Shown here in pieces: positions 1 to 5,562 of a stretch of 5,562 nucleotides of DNA. Within the stretch, counting starts at the first letter, position 1; every line of letters starts with the position of its first letter. The DNA is from an uncultured Gaiellaceae bacterium (lineage in GTDB: Bacteria > Actinomycetota > Thermoleophilia > Gaiellales > Gaiellaceae): assembly GCA_955652075.1 (NCBI GenBank), contig CATPAS010000141.1, positions 1 to 5,562 of the forward strand, in the 5' to 3' direction. The translations under genes were made by a program, and so were the position numbers. The notes below the pieces were generated by a model, which did no database searches, had not been told where the DNA came from, and saw only the letters and a program-made list of their open reading frames with translations.

Positions 1-240
1 CGCCGCACCCCACATATCCCTGGTGGAGACGTAACGCCACCAGCGGTTGTAGAAGCCGAACGCGATGAAGATTGCGAGCTTGATCGCGATGACGACGAGG
101 ATCGTGTCGATCATCAGGCGGTGGTAAGGGCCGGGCACGCCCTTGTCGAAGCGCAGCCAGAACGCGAGCCACCACGCAACCGCGATCAGTGCGGCGTCCG
201 CGAGCAGCTGCCAGAGTCGATGTCTGTTGACTGGGATCAC
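1..240 (-). CDS. CapD/WbpM/PglF-like nucleotide-sugar dehydratase/epimerase, N-terminal fragment
   Basis: Only the first 80 codons are in the window; the gene continues past position 1. The visible protein starts VIPVNRHRLWQLLADAALIA and shows two hydrophobic helices, at about residues 12-29 and 46-63. The first ends in a WLRFD-type turn, and an aromatic/basic stretch with FYNRWWRYVS follows at about residues 63-72. This matches the membrane N-terminus of the CapD/WbpM/PglF family. Those proteins place a cytoplasmic NAD(P)-binding short-chain dehydrogenase domain after four membrane helices and convert UDP-GlcNAc-type sugars to 4-keto-6-deoxy forms, or epimerise them. The catalytic domain is not visible, so the reaction is unproven. 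The GTG start overlaps the stop of the upstream aminotransferase gene (GTGA), which suggests translational coupling. The main alternative is a polyprenyl-phosphate sugar phosphotransferase with a similar membrane N-terminus, but the WRYVS-like segment and the aminotransferase neighbour favour the CapD type. Confidence 0.75.
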   Translation of the reverse strand, partial: MIPVNRHRLWQLLADAALIAVAWWLAFWLRFDKGVPGPYHRLMIDTILVVIAIKLAIFIAFGFYNRWWRYVSTRDMWGAA

Positions 241-1319
241 GAGGCCACCGGCGCCGACGCCTGAACGACCGAGACGACCTGCTCTTGCGTCGCCGCGTCG
301 ATGCCCGCCCAGATCGGGACGGAGAAGTTCTCCTGCGCGAGCTGCTCGGTGACAAGCAGCGAGCCGCGCCTGTAACCGAGATGCGCGAGGGCGGGCTGGA
401 GATGCAACGGCGTCGTGTAGTAGACCGCGCTGCCGATTCCAGCGTCCTGCAACGCTGCGCGGATGCGGTCGCGCTCGAGCGAGCGGCAGACGAACAGGTG
501 GTACACGTGGCCGGGCTCGTCCTCGGGAAGCTCGCAGACCGCGCCGAGCCCGAGGTCGGCGTAGCGCCCGGCTGCCTCGCGGCGCGAGGCGACCCAGCCG
601 TCCAGCTCCGCCAGGAAGATGCGCAGCACCGCGGCCTGGATCTCGTCGAGGCGCGAGTTGTAGCCGATCAACTCGAAGTCGACCTTGTCACGCGAGCCGT
701 GGAAGCGAAGCATCCTGACGCGCTCCGCAAGCTCGGGGTCATCTGTAGATACGAGCCCGCCGTCTCCGATGCAGAAGAGATTTTTCGTCGGATAGAAGCT
801 GAACGTCGAAGCGATTCCGCCGCGCGCGATCTCCGGCGAGCCGAACGCCTGCGCTGCGTCCTCGATCACGGGGACGCCGAGCTGCCCGAGCTCGGCCAGC
901 GGCGCCGGACGCCCGAAGAGATGGACGGCGAGGATCGCCTTCGTGCGCGCGTTGACCCGAGCGGCGACGTCCTCGGGGTCGAGATTCATCGTCCCGGCGT
1001 CCACGTCGGCGAAGACCGGGGTCGCACCACGACGCGCGATCGCCTCCGCAGTCGCATAGAAGGTGAACGCCGGGCAGATCACCTCGTCGCCGGCCCCGAT
1101 TCCGATCGCGTCCATGACGAGCACGAGCGCATCGGTGCCGTTGGCGACGCCGACAGACTCTTTTACACCGAGATAGTCCGCCGCCTCGCGCTCGAACGCA
1201 GCCACATTCGGCCCGAGGATGAATTCTCCGCTGGTGAGCACGCCCTCGATCGCCTCGCGAATCCGGGGCAGGAACGGCTCGTACTGCGCCTTGACGTCAA
1301 CCAGTGGAATCGCGCGCAC
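237..1319 (-). CDS. DegT/DnrJ/EryC1/StrS-family PLP-dependent sugar aminotransferase
   Basis: This 360-residue protein is of normal length for the family. Such enzymes use pyridoxal phosphate to transfer an amino group, usually from glutamate, to a keto-sugar nucleotide in the cytoplasm, supplying amino sugars for surface glycans. Visible landmarks are the N-terminal IPLVDVKAQY, ANGTDA at 59-64 (cofactor phosphate region), EDAAQAFG at 153-160 with Asp154 for the pyridine nitrogen, and SFYPTKNL at 174-181 with Lys179 as the expected Schiff-base lysine. GDGG follows at 185-188, and GYNSRLDEIQAA at 219-230. The Lys separates it from the ColD-type dehydratases in the same fold, which have His there. 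The GTG start at 1319 puts the conserved IPLVD at residue 3. The open frame continues upstream to 1466, but that part lacks family-like sequence and lies inside the DedA gene. With this start it overlaps the DedA gene by 23 bases and the downstream CapD-like gene by 4. The exact sugar substrate cannot be read from sequence. Confidence 0.93.
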   Translation of the reverse strand: MRAIPLVDVKAQYEPFLPRIREAIEGVLTSGEFILGPNVAAFEREAADYLGVKESVGVANGTDALVLVMDAIGIGAGDEVICPAFTFYATAEAIARRGATPVFADVDAGTMNLDPEDVAARVNARTKAILAVHLFGRPAPLAELGQLGVPVIEDAAQAFGSPEIARGGIASTFSFYPTKNLFCIGDGGLVSTDDPELAERVRMLRFHGSRDKVDFELIGYNSRLDEIQAAVLRIFLAELDGWVASRREAAGRYADLGLGAVCELPEDEPGHVYHLFVCRSLERDRIRAALQDAGIGSAVYYTTPLHLQPALAHLGYRRGSLLVTEQLAQENFSVPIWAGIDAATQEQVVSVVQASAPVAS

Positions 1320-1977
1320 CGCTCGAAAGTCTAGAAGACCGTCTCCAGCGCACCAGTAGATAGGCCGCGAAAGCGACGATCGCGGCGACGATCGCGTATT
1401 CCGCAAAGCGGAAGCCGTGGTCGAATCGCTGGTAGCTCTTCCCGAGCCCGTAGCCTGCTCCGGCAAGCGCGAAGGCCCAGATCGCCGAGCCGATCAGTGT
1501 CAATGCGCTGTAGCGCCAGAGCTGCATCCTGAAGACTCCCGCCGGGATCGAAATGAACGAGCGGACGACCGGCGTGACGCGGCCGATCAGCACCGCGAGG
1601 TCATCCCACCGGTCGAACCAGCGCTCCGCGCGGTCGAGCTTCTGCGGGCTCAAATGGAACCAGCGCCCGTGGCGTTCGAGCAGCGGCCGGCCGCCGTAGA
1701 GCCCGATCGCCCAGCCCACGATCGAGCCGACCAGATAGCCGAGCGTGCCTGCCAGGGCCATCACGACGTATGCCCACAGGTGCGAAGAGATTCGCGACCC
1801 GAACAGATCGACGTGCTGCCCGGCGAATGCTCCCGCCGCGAGCGCGCCCGCATAGAGCATCACCAACTCGCTCGCCGCGGGCAGCACGGCGTCGATCGCC
1901 ATCAGGCCGAACACGGCGTAAAGCCCGTGGTTGCCGATCAGCGAAGTGAGGGAGCTCGTAAGGCCGGCGACCGGCAC
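1297..1977 (-). CDS. DedA-family membrane protein
   Basis: This is a 226-residue polytopic membrane protein. It has a hydrophobic N-terminal region at about residues 12-50 containing the re-entrant-like LPAASELVML (Glu37), a helix at about 69-93, the DedA signature GRVTPVVRSFISIPAG at 132-147, and helices at about 155-178 and 193-210. The tail is basic and probably cytoplasmic. In E. coli YqjA, an acidic pair (E39, D51) and two arginines six residues apart (R130, R136) are essential. Here Glu37, Asp57 and Arg133/Arg139 are plausible counterparts. Some DedA members (UptA) return undecaprenyl phosphate across the membrane, and others affect proton-dependent stress tolerance; which applies here is inference. 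The GTG start at 1977 lies 10 bases after the stop of the glycosidase gene. It has no purine-rich ribosome site, so coupling to the upstream gene is likely. The open frame continues to 2124, but that part is Arg/Ser/Pro-rich and overlaps the glycosidase gene, so it was excluded. Confidence 0.9.
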   Translation of the reverse strand: MPVAGLTSSLTSLIGNHGLYAVFGLMAIDAVLPAASELVMLYAGALAAGAFAGQHVDLFGSRISSHLWAYVVMALAGTLGYLVGSIVGWAIGLYGGRPLLERHGRWFHLSPQKLDRAERWFDRWDDLAVLIGRVTPVVRSFISIPAGVFRMQLWRYSALTLIGSAIWAFALAGAGYGLGKSYQRFDHGFRFAEYAIVAAIVAFAAYLLVRWRRSSRLSSGARDSTG

Positions 1978-1987
1978 GCGTGGGAGG

Positions 1988-3661
1988 CTACCGGCGCAGC
2001 CGGAACGGGGCGGTGAGCTCCACCGAGCCGATCTCGTTCGTGGCGGTGGCGCTGAAGACGTAGCTGCCCGGCCAACCCGACCACGAGATCGAGCCGTCGC
2101 CCGCCGCCAAGCTGCGCGTGGCAAGGGTTTTCACGATCCCGCCGCCGGGTGTCTCGATCCGCAAGGCGACCCGGGCAGCCCTTGCCAGCTTGAAGGTCCC
2201 GGTGACCCGGCGGTGGCTCGCGGCGGCGGTCACGAACCCGAGCGTGTTGTTGAGCGCGAACTGGCGCTCGGCGACCGAGTGCCGTCCGAGATCGTCGTCT
2301 GCAACAGCCCTGAAGGTCCAATCGCCCTCGGGCTGGCCGGCGCCCGTCCAGTTGAACTTGTAGCTGCCGGCTGCGCGCGAGCCCGAATCCAGCGGGACGA
2401 CGACTCCCCCAGGGCCGTTCAGCGTCGCCGTCACCCTCGAAGGCCGCACGAGCTTGTACGCGAAGGTCTGCGTGTCGTCCACACCGTCTGCGTTCGGCGA
2501 CAGGACACGAGCCGGCAAGGCCGGTGCGTAGACGCCGTAATAGAACAGCGTGAGTGCCTCCGCGACGGCTCGCTCACCGCCTGGATCCGACGGCCTGTTC
2601 AGCAACGAGCCATCGAAAGCCATTGTCGTCGAGCCGCCCGCGTCGAGCGCGGACGCCGTGACGCAGCCGAGGCGCATCATCGTCAGCGCCAGCTCGAAGT
2701 TCGTCAGCCCGGTGCTGTATCCGGGCTGGCGGCCGTCGACCGCGACGAGCAGGATCCGGCCGTCGGCCGTCTGACCTACGCCGGTACGCGGAGACCGGTA
2801 CGCAAGCTGCGAGGTCGTGAAGTCCTCCAGCGAGCGGAATACCGGCTTGCCCTGGCGGACGATGATCGGACCACCCCCGAGCGCCTCGGGGACGTTCGCC
2901 CAGGGTGGAGTGAGCGTGAGCAGCACCGTGATCTTCGCGCCGACCGGCGCTTCGGCGGAGAGAAAGCCCGCCTGCGCGCCCCGGGCGACGAGCACGGCTC
3001 CATCGGCCGGGATCGCCTGGTTCCCGCCGGTGACGTACTGCGTGACGGCGCCCGTCAGCGATGTGTTCGGCGTCGTCGCGGGAAAGGGCTGGATGATCGC
3101 CTGCGAACCGCCGTTCTCGGGCGGTGTGCGCGCGCCCCATGCATGCGTGTAGAGCGTCGTGCGATTGGGCCGCGGCACCTCGTTGATCCCGAGGATTCGC
3201 CGCTGGCCGGATCCCTGCCAGGTACCGGCAAGTCGCACGCGCTCGACGTGGAGCATGCCGTCCGTGTCGATGCCGACCATCGAGCGGAGGTCGACCGGAC
3301 CGCTGTCGAGGATGCCGCCGCGGATGAGGCCACCCGTCGGATGTCCATCGGTCGAGCTGAAGAGATCGCCGTTGACGCTTGCGACGGTCGCATCTGCGGA
3401 GACCCGCTTCTGCATGGACGTCACGCGCTCGCGACCGAGAATGGCGTCGTTCGACAGGACCGGCTTCAGTGCGTACAGCCCGGTCGGCCTCGGCGCCGAG
3501 ATCACGTTGATCACCACCGGCCCGTGCGCGGTGAACTCGACCTGTCGCGAGTAGATCACACCGGGAACGAGTGTCTGGCCACGGATCGGTACGTCCGCGC
3601 CGGCTTCCGGTGCGACCAAAAGCCCTGCAAAAAGGGCGCAGATGACGGCTCTACGAACCAC
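1988..3661 (-). CDS. Secreted phosphodiester glycosidase (NAGPA-like) with two C-terminal FlgD/Ig-like domains
   Basis: This 557-residue protein has a signal peptide: basic MVRR, a hydrophobic core at about residues 5-17, and likely cleavage after AGA at about 20-22. The body at about residues 88-375 is a phosphodiester glycosidase domain, the family of human N-acetylglucosamine-1-phosphodiester alpha-N-acetylglucosaminidase, which cuts a sugar from a phosphodiester. Landmarks are ASVNGDLF at 94-101, GGGPIIVRQGK at 262-272, PRTGVGQTADGRILLVAVDG at 291-310 and ALDAGGSTTMAFDG at 338-351. After it come two beta-rich modules. The first, at about 380-470, opens with LSPNADGVDD (387-396, a possible calcium loop) and contains FNWTG (436-440). 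The second, at about 472-555, contains SWSGW (526-530). Both resemble FlgD-type Ig domains. There is no LPXTG motif or C-terminal anchor, so it is probably free or loosely wall-bound. The GTG start at 3661 is chosen because it gives a clean signal peptide; GGGCGGGG just upstream may serve as ribosome site. It leads the four-gene run. The substrate is unknown, possibly a teichoic-acid-like or sugar-phosphate polymer. Confidence 0.88.
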   Translation of the reverse strand: MVRRAVICALFAGLLVAPEAGADVPIRGQTLVPGVIYSRQVEFTAHGPVVINVISAPRPTGLYALKPVLSNDAILGRERVTSMQKRVSADATVASVNGDLFSSTDGHPTGGLIRGGILDSGPVDLRSMVGIDTDGMLHVERVRLAGTWQGSGQRRILGINEVPRPNRTTLYTHAWGARTPPENGGSQAIIQPFPATTPNTSLTGAVTQYVTGGNQAIPADGAVLVARGAQAGFLSAEAPVGAKITVLLTLTPPWANVPEALGGGPIIVRQGKPVFRSLEDFTTSQLAYRSPRTGVGQTADGRILLVAVDGRQPGYSTGLTNFELALTMMRLGCVTASALDAGGSTTMAFDGSLLNRPSDPGGERAVAEALTLFYYGVYAPALPARVLSPNADGVDDTQTFAYKLVRPSRVTATLNGPGGVVVPLDSGSRAAGSYKFNWTGAGQPEGDWTFRAVADDDLGRHSVAERQFALNNTLGFVTAAASHRRVTGTFKLARAARVALRIETPGGGIVKTLATRSLAAGDGSISWSGWPGSYVFSATATNEIGSVELTAPFRLRR

Positions 3662-3783
3662 GACCCCGCCCGAGGCTAGCTGAACGTGCTGTCGGCTAGT
3701 GAAAGGAGACTGTTAGCAGGATCGCCGTAATGATGAACGTCGCGCCGTCAACTACCCGCCGGGCCGCGGACTCGAGGGCTCGC
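3662..3783 (-). promoter_or_regulatory. Intergenic spacer, probable promoter region of the glycosidase-DedA-aminotransferase unit
   Basis: This 122-base gap separates the mqnC stop from the glycosidase start and is the only sizeable non-coding stretch. It is locally richer in A/T than the genes around it. On the minus strand TTGACG at 3751-3746 resembles a -35 box. A TA-beginning hexamer (TACGGC, 3729-3724) sits 16 bases downstream but is a poor -10 box. No stem followed by a T-run is present, so termination after mqnC by an intrinsic terminator is not supported. The promoter assignment rests mainly on position. Confidence 0.35.
3674..3699. repeat. Short direct repeat GGCTAG, 20 bases apart
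   Basis: On the plus strand GGCTAG occurs at 3674-3679 and again at 3694-3699, exactly 20 bases apart start to start. That is about two helical turns, in the leader just upstream of the glycosidase gene. Such spacing suits a regulator bound to one face of the DNA. Six-base units are short enough to occur by chance, so the regulatory reading is speculative. Confidence 0.25.
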
Positions 3784-4920
3784 TCAATTCCAGACCTTGA
3801 CCTCGCGGTAGAGCGTGTCGCGCTGGACGGGTGTCTTGCCGAGGGTCTTGATCAGGTGGACGAGCTCCTCGGTCGAGGTGCGATGAGTCGTCCCTGCGGC
3901 CGAGACGACGTTCTCCTCGATCATCACCGAGCCCATGTCGTCGGCACCGAACCCGAGCGCGACCTGGCCGATCTTCATCCCCTGGGTGACCCAGGAGGAC
4001 TGGATGTGTGGGACGTTGTCGAGATAGATGCGGGAGACCGCCTGTGTGAGCAGATAGTCGAACGACGTCGGCATGTCCTCACGGGCGACCTTGCCGGCGA
4101 GCCGGTTGCCGTCGTTCTGGAACGTCCACGAGATGAAGGCGCGGAAGCCGCCTGTCTCGTCCTGCAGCTCGCGGATGCGCCGCATGTGCTCGACGCGTTC
4201 GGCGACCGTTTCGACGTGCCCGTACATCATCGTGGCCGTCGTCGACATGCCGAGACAATGCGCGTGGCGCATGACGGCGAGCCATTCGTTCGTCTTCGTC
4301 TTCTTCGGCGCGATGATGCTTCGGACGCGGTCGACGAGGACCTCGCCGCCGCCGCCGGGGATCGAGTCGAGGCCGGCGTCGCGGAGGCGGGAGATCGTCT
4401 GCCAGAGCGTGAGCTTGCTGCGCCGCGAGATGTGCTGGATCTCCGGTGGCGAGAGTGCGTGTAGGTGGATCTTGTAGCGCGCCTTGATCGAGCGGAACAG
4501 ATCCTCGTAGTACTCGATGCCGAGATCCGGGTGATGACCGCCCTGCATCAGCAGGCCCGTTCCACCGAGCGCGAGTGTCTCTTCGATCTTCTTGAAGATG
4601 ACCGGCTTCGGCAGCAGGTAGCCCTCGCGCATGTCGCCGGGGCTCCGGTAGAAGGCGCAGAAGTCGCAGTCGGTGTGGCAGATGTTCGTGTAGTTGAGAT
4701 TGCGGTCGATGATGAACGTGATCCGGGCGGGATCTGCCCTGCGGTTCCGAATCTCGTTCGCCGCGCGCCCAACGGCAACGAGGTCGCGTGACTCGAGCAG
4801 CGCAAGCGCCTCGTCGTCCGTGATGCGTTCGCCGTCGAGCGCCTTGTCGAGAATCAGTCGCACCTCTCCATTTCGGTCCTGTCTCAGGGACTGTCCCTTG
4901 GAGGTGTCCGTAACGGTCAC
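3784..4920 (-). CDS. mqnC: Cyclic dehypoxanthine futalosine synthase (radical SAM), menaquinone futalosine pathway
   Basis: This complete 378-residue protein has normal MqnC length. MqnC is a cytoplasmic radical SAM enzyme that cyclises dehypoxanthine futalosine to the spiro compound cyclic dehypoxanthine futalosine on the way to menaquinone. The [4Fe-4S]-binding CX3CX2C motif is CHTDCDFC at 81-88 (Cys81, Cys85, Cys88), inside the family pattern DRNLNYTNI...CAFYR. Further landmarks are LLMQGGHHPDLGIEYYEDLF at 123-142, HLHALSPPEI at 152-161, and the glycine-rich SIPGGGGE at 186-193. QGGHHPDL and the NYTN context point to MqnC rather than MqnE or CofH. The GTG start at 4920 shares GTGA with the mqnA stop, so translation is probably coupled. 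A GTG at codon 20 follows GGAGAG with no spacing and is a less likely start. The first 19 residues are polar and poorly conserved by eye. The other mqn genes must lie elsewhere. Confidence 0.95.
   Translation of the reverse strand: MTVTDTSKGQSLRQDRNGEVRLILDKALDGERITDDEALALLESRDLVAVGRAANEIRNRRADPARITFIIDRNLNYTNICHTDCDFCAFYRSPGDMREGYLLPKPVIFKKIEETLALGGTGLLMQGGHHPDLGIEYYEDLFRSIKARYKIHLHALSPPEIQHISRRSKLTLWQTISRLRDAGLDSIPGGGGEVLVDRVRSIIAPKKTKTNEWLAVMRHAHCLGMSTTATMMYGHVETVAERVEHMRRIRELQDETGGFRAFISWTFQNDGNRLAGKVAREDMPTSFDYLLTQAVSRIYLDNVPHIQSSWVTQGMKIGQVALGFGADDMGSVMIEENVVSAAGTTHRTSTEELVHLIKTLGKTPVQRDTLYREVKVWN
4886..4898. repeat. 13-base palindrome within the mqnC 5' coding end
   Basis: AGGGACTGTCCCT has two 6-base arms that are perfect reverse complements around one central base. 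In the mRNA it could form a small stem (AGGGA/UCCCU) with a 3-base loop, about 23-35 bases inside mqnC. As DNA it could be an operator half-site pair. It also encodes residues 8-12, so it may be coincidental. Confidence 0.4.
4904..4920. repeat. Imperfect 17-base dyad covering the mqnC start codon
   Basis: GTGTCCGTAACGGTCAC is symmetric except for one mismatched pair (the T at 4907 and 4917) and the central base. It spans the mqnA stop and the mqnC GTG start, with the start codon forming one outer arm. In mRNA the start codon could pair with CAC four codons later. The stem is weak because it is interrupted and has a very short loop. Confidence 0.35.
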
Positions 4921-5562
4921 GCCACTACCGCCTCACGGACGAAGCGCAGCTCCGGAACCTCGTCCAGCTCGCCGGCCTCGTGCGCCAGCTCCAGGAAGGT
5001 CATCAGCCCGGCGCGCTCGCGAGGGCCGAAGCGATAGCGCAGCTTCTCGAAGTAGCGGGCGAGGAAGCCGGCCGGATACCCGTAGCGCTCGCTCGCCTCG
5101 TAGGCCAGGCGCTCCGGCTCGGCCCGCGCCAGCCGCACGGATGCGACTAGAGCGTCCTCCAGCTCGGCCAGCCCAGCCTGCACGGGCTCAGGGCAGGCCC
5201 ACACGGCAAACACCATGGGCAGCCCGGTGCGCTCGAGCCAGAGACGGCCGAGGTCGTAGTGCGGCGTCGGATCCTCGAACGCGGACTTGAGCGCGGCGTC
5301 GCCGATCAGGAGCTTCGCGTCGGCTTCCTCCCCGAGCGGCACGTGCTCGGCCTCCGGCAGCAGCACCTTCGTGAGCACGACCGAGGTGGCCGACTCCGGA
5401 GTGACCGCGATCGTGCGCACCTGCTCGAGCGGCTTGCGCGAGACGAGCTGGATCGAGTCCACCGCGCCCTCCGAGCTCACGCACAGGCGCGGCAGCAGCC
5501 GTAATCGATCTGCGTTCCGCGCGTATTCGATGGACGAGATCGGCGCAATGTCGAGCTCGCCG
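4917..5562 (-). CDS. mqnA: Chorismate dehydratase MqnA, 5' end beyond window
   Basis: This gene is open to the window edge. The 214 visible residues are the C-terminal part of a protein usually about 270-280 residues long. MqnA dehydrates chorismate to 3-[(1-carboxyvinyl)oxy]benzoate, the committed step of the futalosine menaquinone pathway, using a periplasmic-binding-protein-like fold in the cytoplasm. Visible landmarks, counted from the first visible codon at 5561, are GELDIAPISSIEYARN at 1-16 and SSEGAVDSIQLVSR at 29-42. SATSVVLTKVLL follows at 57-68, AKLLIGDAAL at 82-91, and YDLGRLWLERTGLPMVFAVW at 102-121. A GTG at 5480 is not the start, because conserved family sequence continues upstream of it in frame. 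The stop TGA (4919-4917) overlaps the GTG of mqnC, placing the two consecutive-pathway genes in one transcript. Recognition is strong despite the missing N-terminus. Confidence 0.94.
   Translation of the reverse strand, partial: GELDIAPISSIEYARNADRLRLLPRLCVSSEGAVDSIQLVSRKPLEQVRTIAVTPESATSVVLTKVLLPEAEHVPLGEEADAKLLIGDAALKSAFEDPTPHYDLGRLWLERTGLPMVFAVWACPEPVQAGLAELEDALVASVRLARAEPERLAYEASERYGYPAGFLARYFEKLRYRFGPRERAGLMTFLELAHEAGELDEVPELRFVREAVVA

Noticed and set aside
285..1334. Plus-strand open frame of 349 codons opposite the aminotransferase
   Set aside because: It mirrors a well-conserved aminotransferase frame on the other strand. The predicted protein is charged, low in hydrophobic core residues and unlike any family I recognise.
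1320..1466. N-terminal extension of the aminotransferase up to an upstream start
   Set aside because: The extra 49 residues are Ser/Arg/Thr-rich, resemble nothing in the family and overlap DedA coding sequence. IPLVD normally lies at the very N-terminus.
1975..1982. CACGCGTG palindrome at the DedA start codon
   Set aside because: It is only eight bases, cannot form a hairpin with a proper loop, and is expected by chance in GC-rich DNA.
1978..2124. N-terminal extension of the DedA protein
   Set aside because: The 49 extra residues are Arg/Pro/Ser-rich and lie within the 3' end of the glycosidase gene. A basic, disordered leader of this kind is not usual in DedA proteins.
1931..3679. Long plus-strand open frame of 582 codons opposite the glycosidase and the DedA 5' end
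   Set aside because: It is antisense to a gene with a signal peptide and recognisable domains. Its product is Arg/Asp/Ala-rich with no family-like motif. Such frames arise from high GC at third codon positions.
3752..3783. Possible intrinsic terminator after mqnC
   Set aside because: Short GC-rich complementary arms exist (for example CCGC with GCGG), but stems are about 4 base pairs and no T-tract follows.
3730..4464. Plus-strand open frame of 244 codons opposite mqnC
   Set aside because: It is antisense to clear radical SAM coding sequence, and its composition is typical of a shadow frame.
5188..5484. Second minus-strand open frame within mqnA
   Set aside because: It is in another frame from the conserved mqnA sequence, and its Arg/Gly/Ala-rich product matches nothing recognisable.

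Overview
This window is GC-rich bacterial DNA, roughly two thirds G+C by eye. It carries six protein genes, all on the minus strand, so transcription runs from position 5562 towards position 1. The futalosine menaquinone genes, GTG-only starts, tight overlaps and Arg/Ala-rich composition suggest a high-GC actinobacterium. A Thermoleophilia-like lineage is my best guess, but this is inference and no marker here fixes the taxonomy.

Region 1 (5562-3784) is the menaquinone block. It holds the C-terminal four fifths of mqnA (chorismate dehydratase, cut by the window edge), then a complete mqnC (radical SAM cyclic dehypoxanthine futalosine synthase) that starts inside the mqnA stop through a GTGA overlap. 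These are the first and a late step of the futalosine route to menaquinone. The other genes of the route are not in the window.

Region 2 (3783-3662) is a 122-base spacer, the only real non-coding stretch. It is locally less GC-rich and has a weak promoter-like element and a short direct repeat. I see no convincing terminator in it.

Region 3 (3661-1) looks like one tightly packed transcription unit. In order of transcription it encodes: a secreted phosphodiester glycosidase (NAGPA-type) with two C-terminal FlgD-like/Ig-like domains; a DedA-family membrane protein; a DegT/DnrJ/EryC1/StrS-family PLP aminotransferase; and the N-terminus of a membrane-anchored CapD/WbpM/PglF-like nucleotide-sugar dehydratase or epimerase, which runs off the window. 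The gaps are +10, -23 and -4 bases. The set fits cell-surface glycan metabolism: amino-sugar nucleotide synthesis, a membrane protein of a family that recycles polyprenyl-phosphate carriers, and an exported enzyme that may cut sugar-1-phosphodiesters. The joint function is inferred from gene context only.

No RNA genes, CRISPR arrays, insertion sequences or phage genes were seen. No clearly new molecular system is evident. The most interesting item is the compact glycosidase-DedA-aminotransferase-dehydratase cluster.
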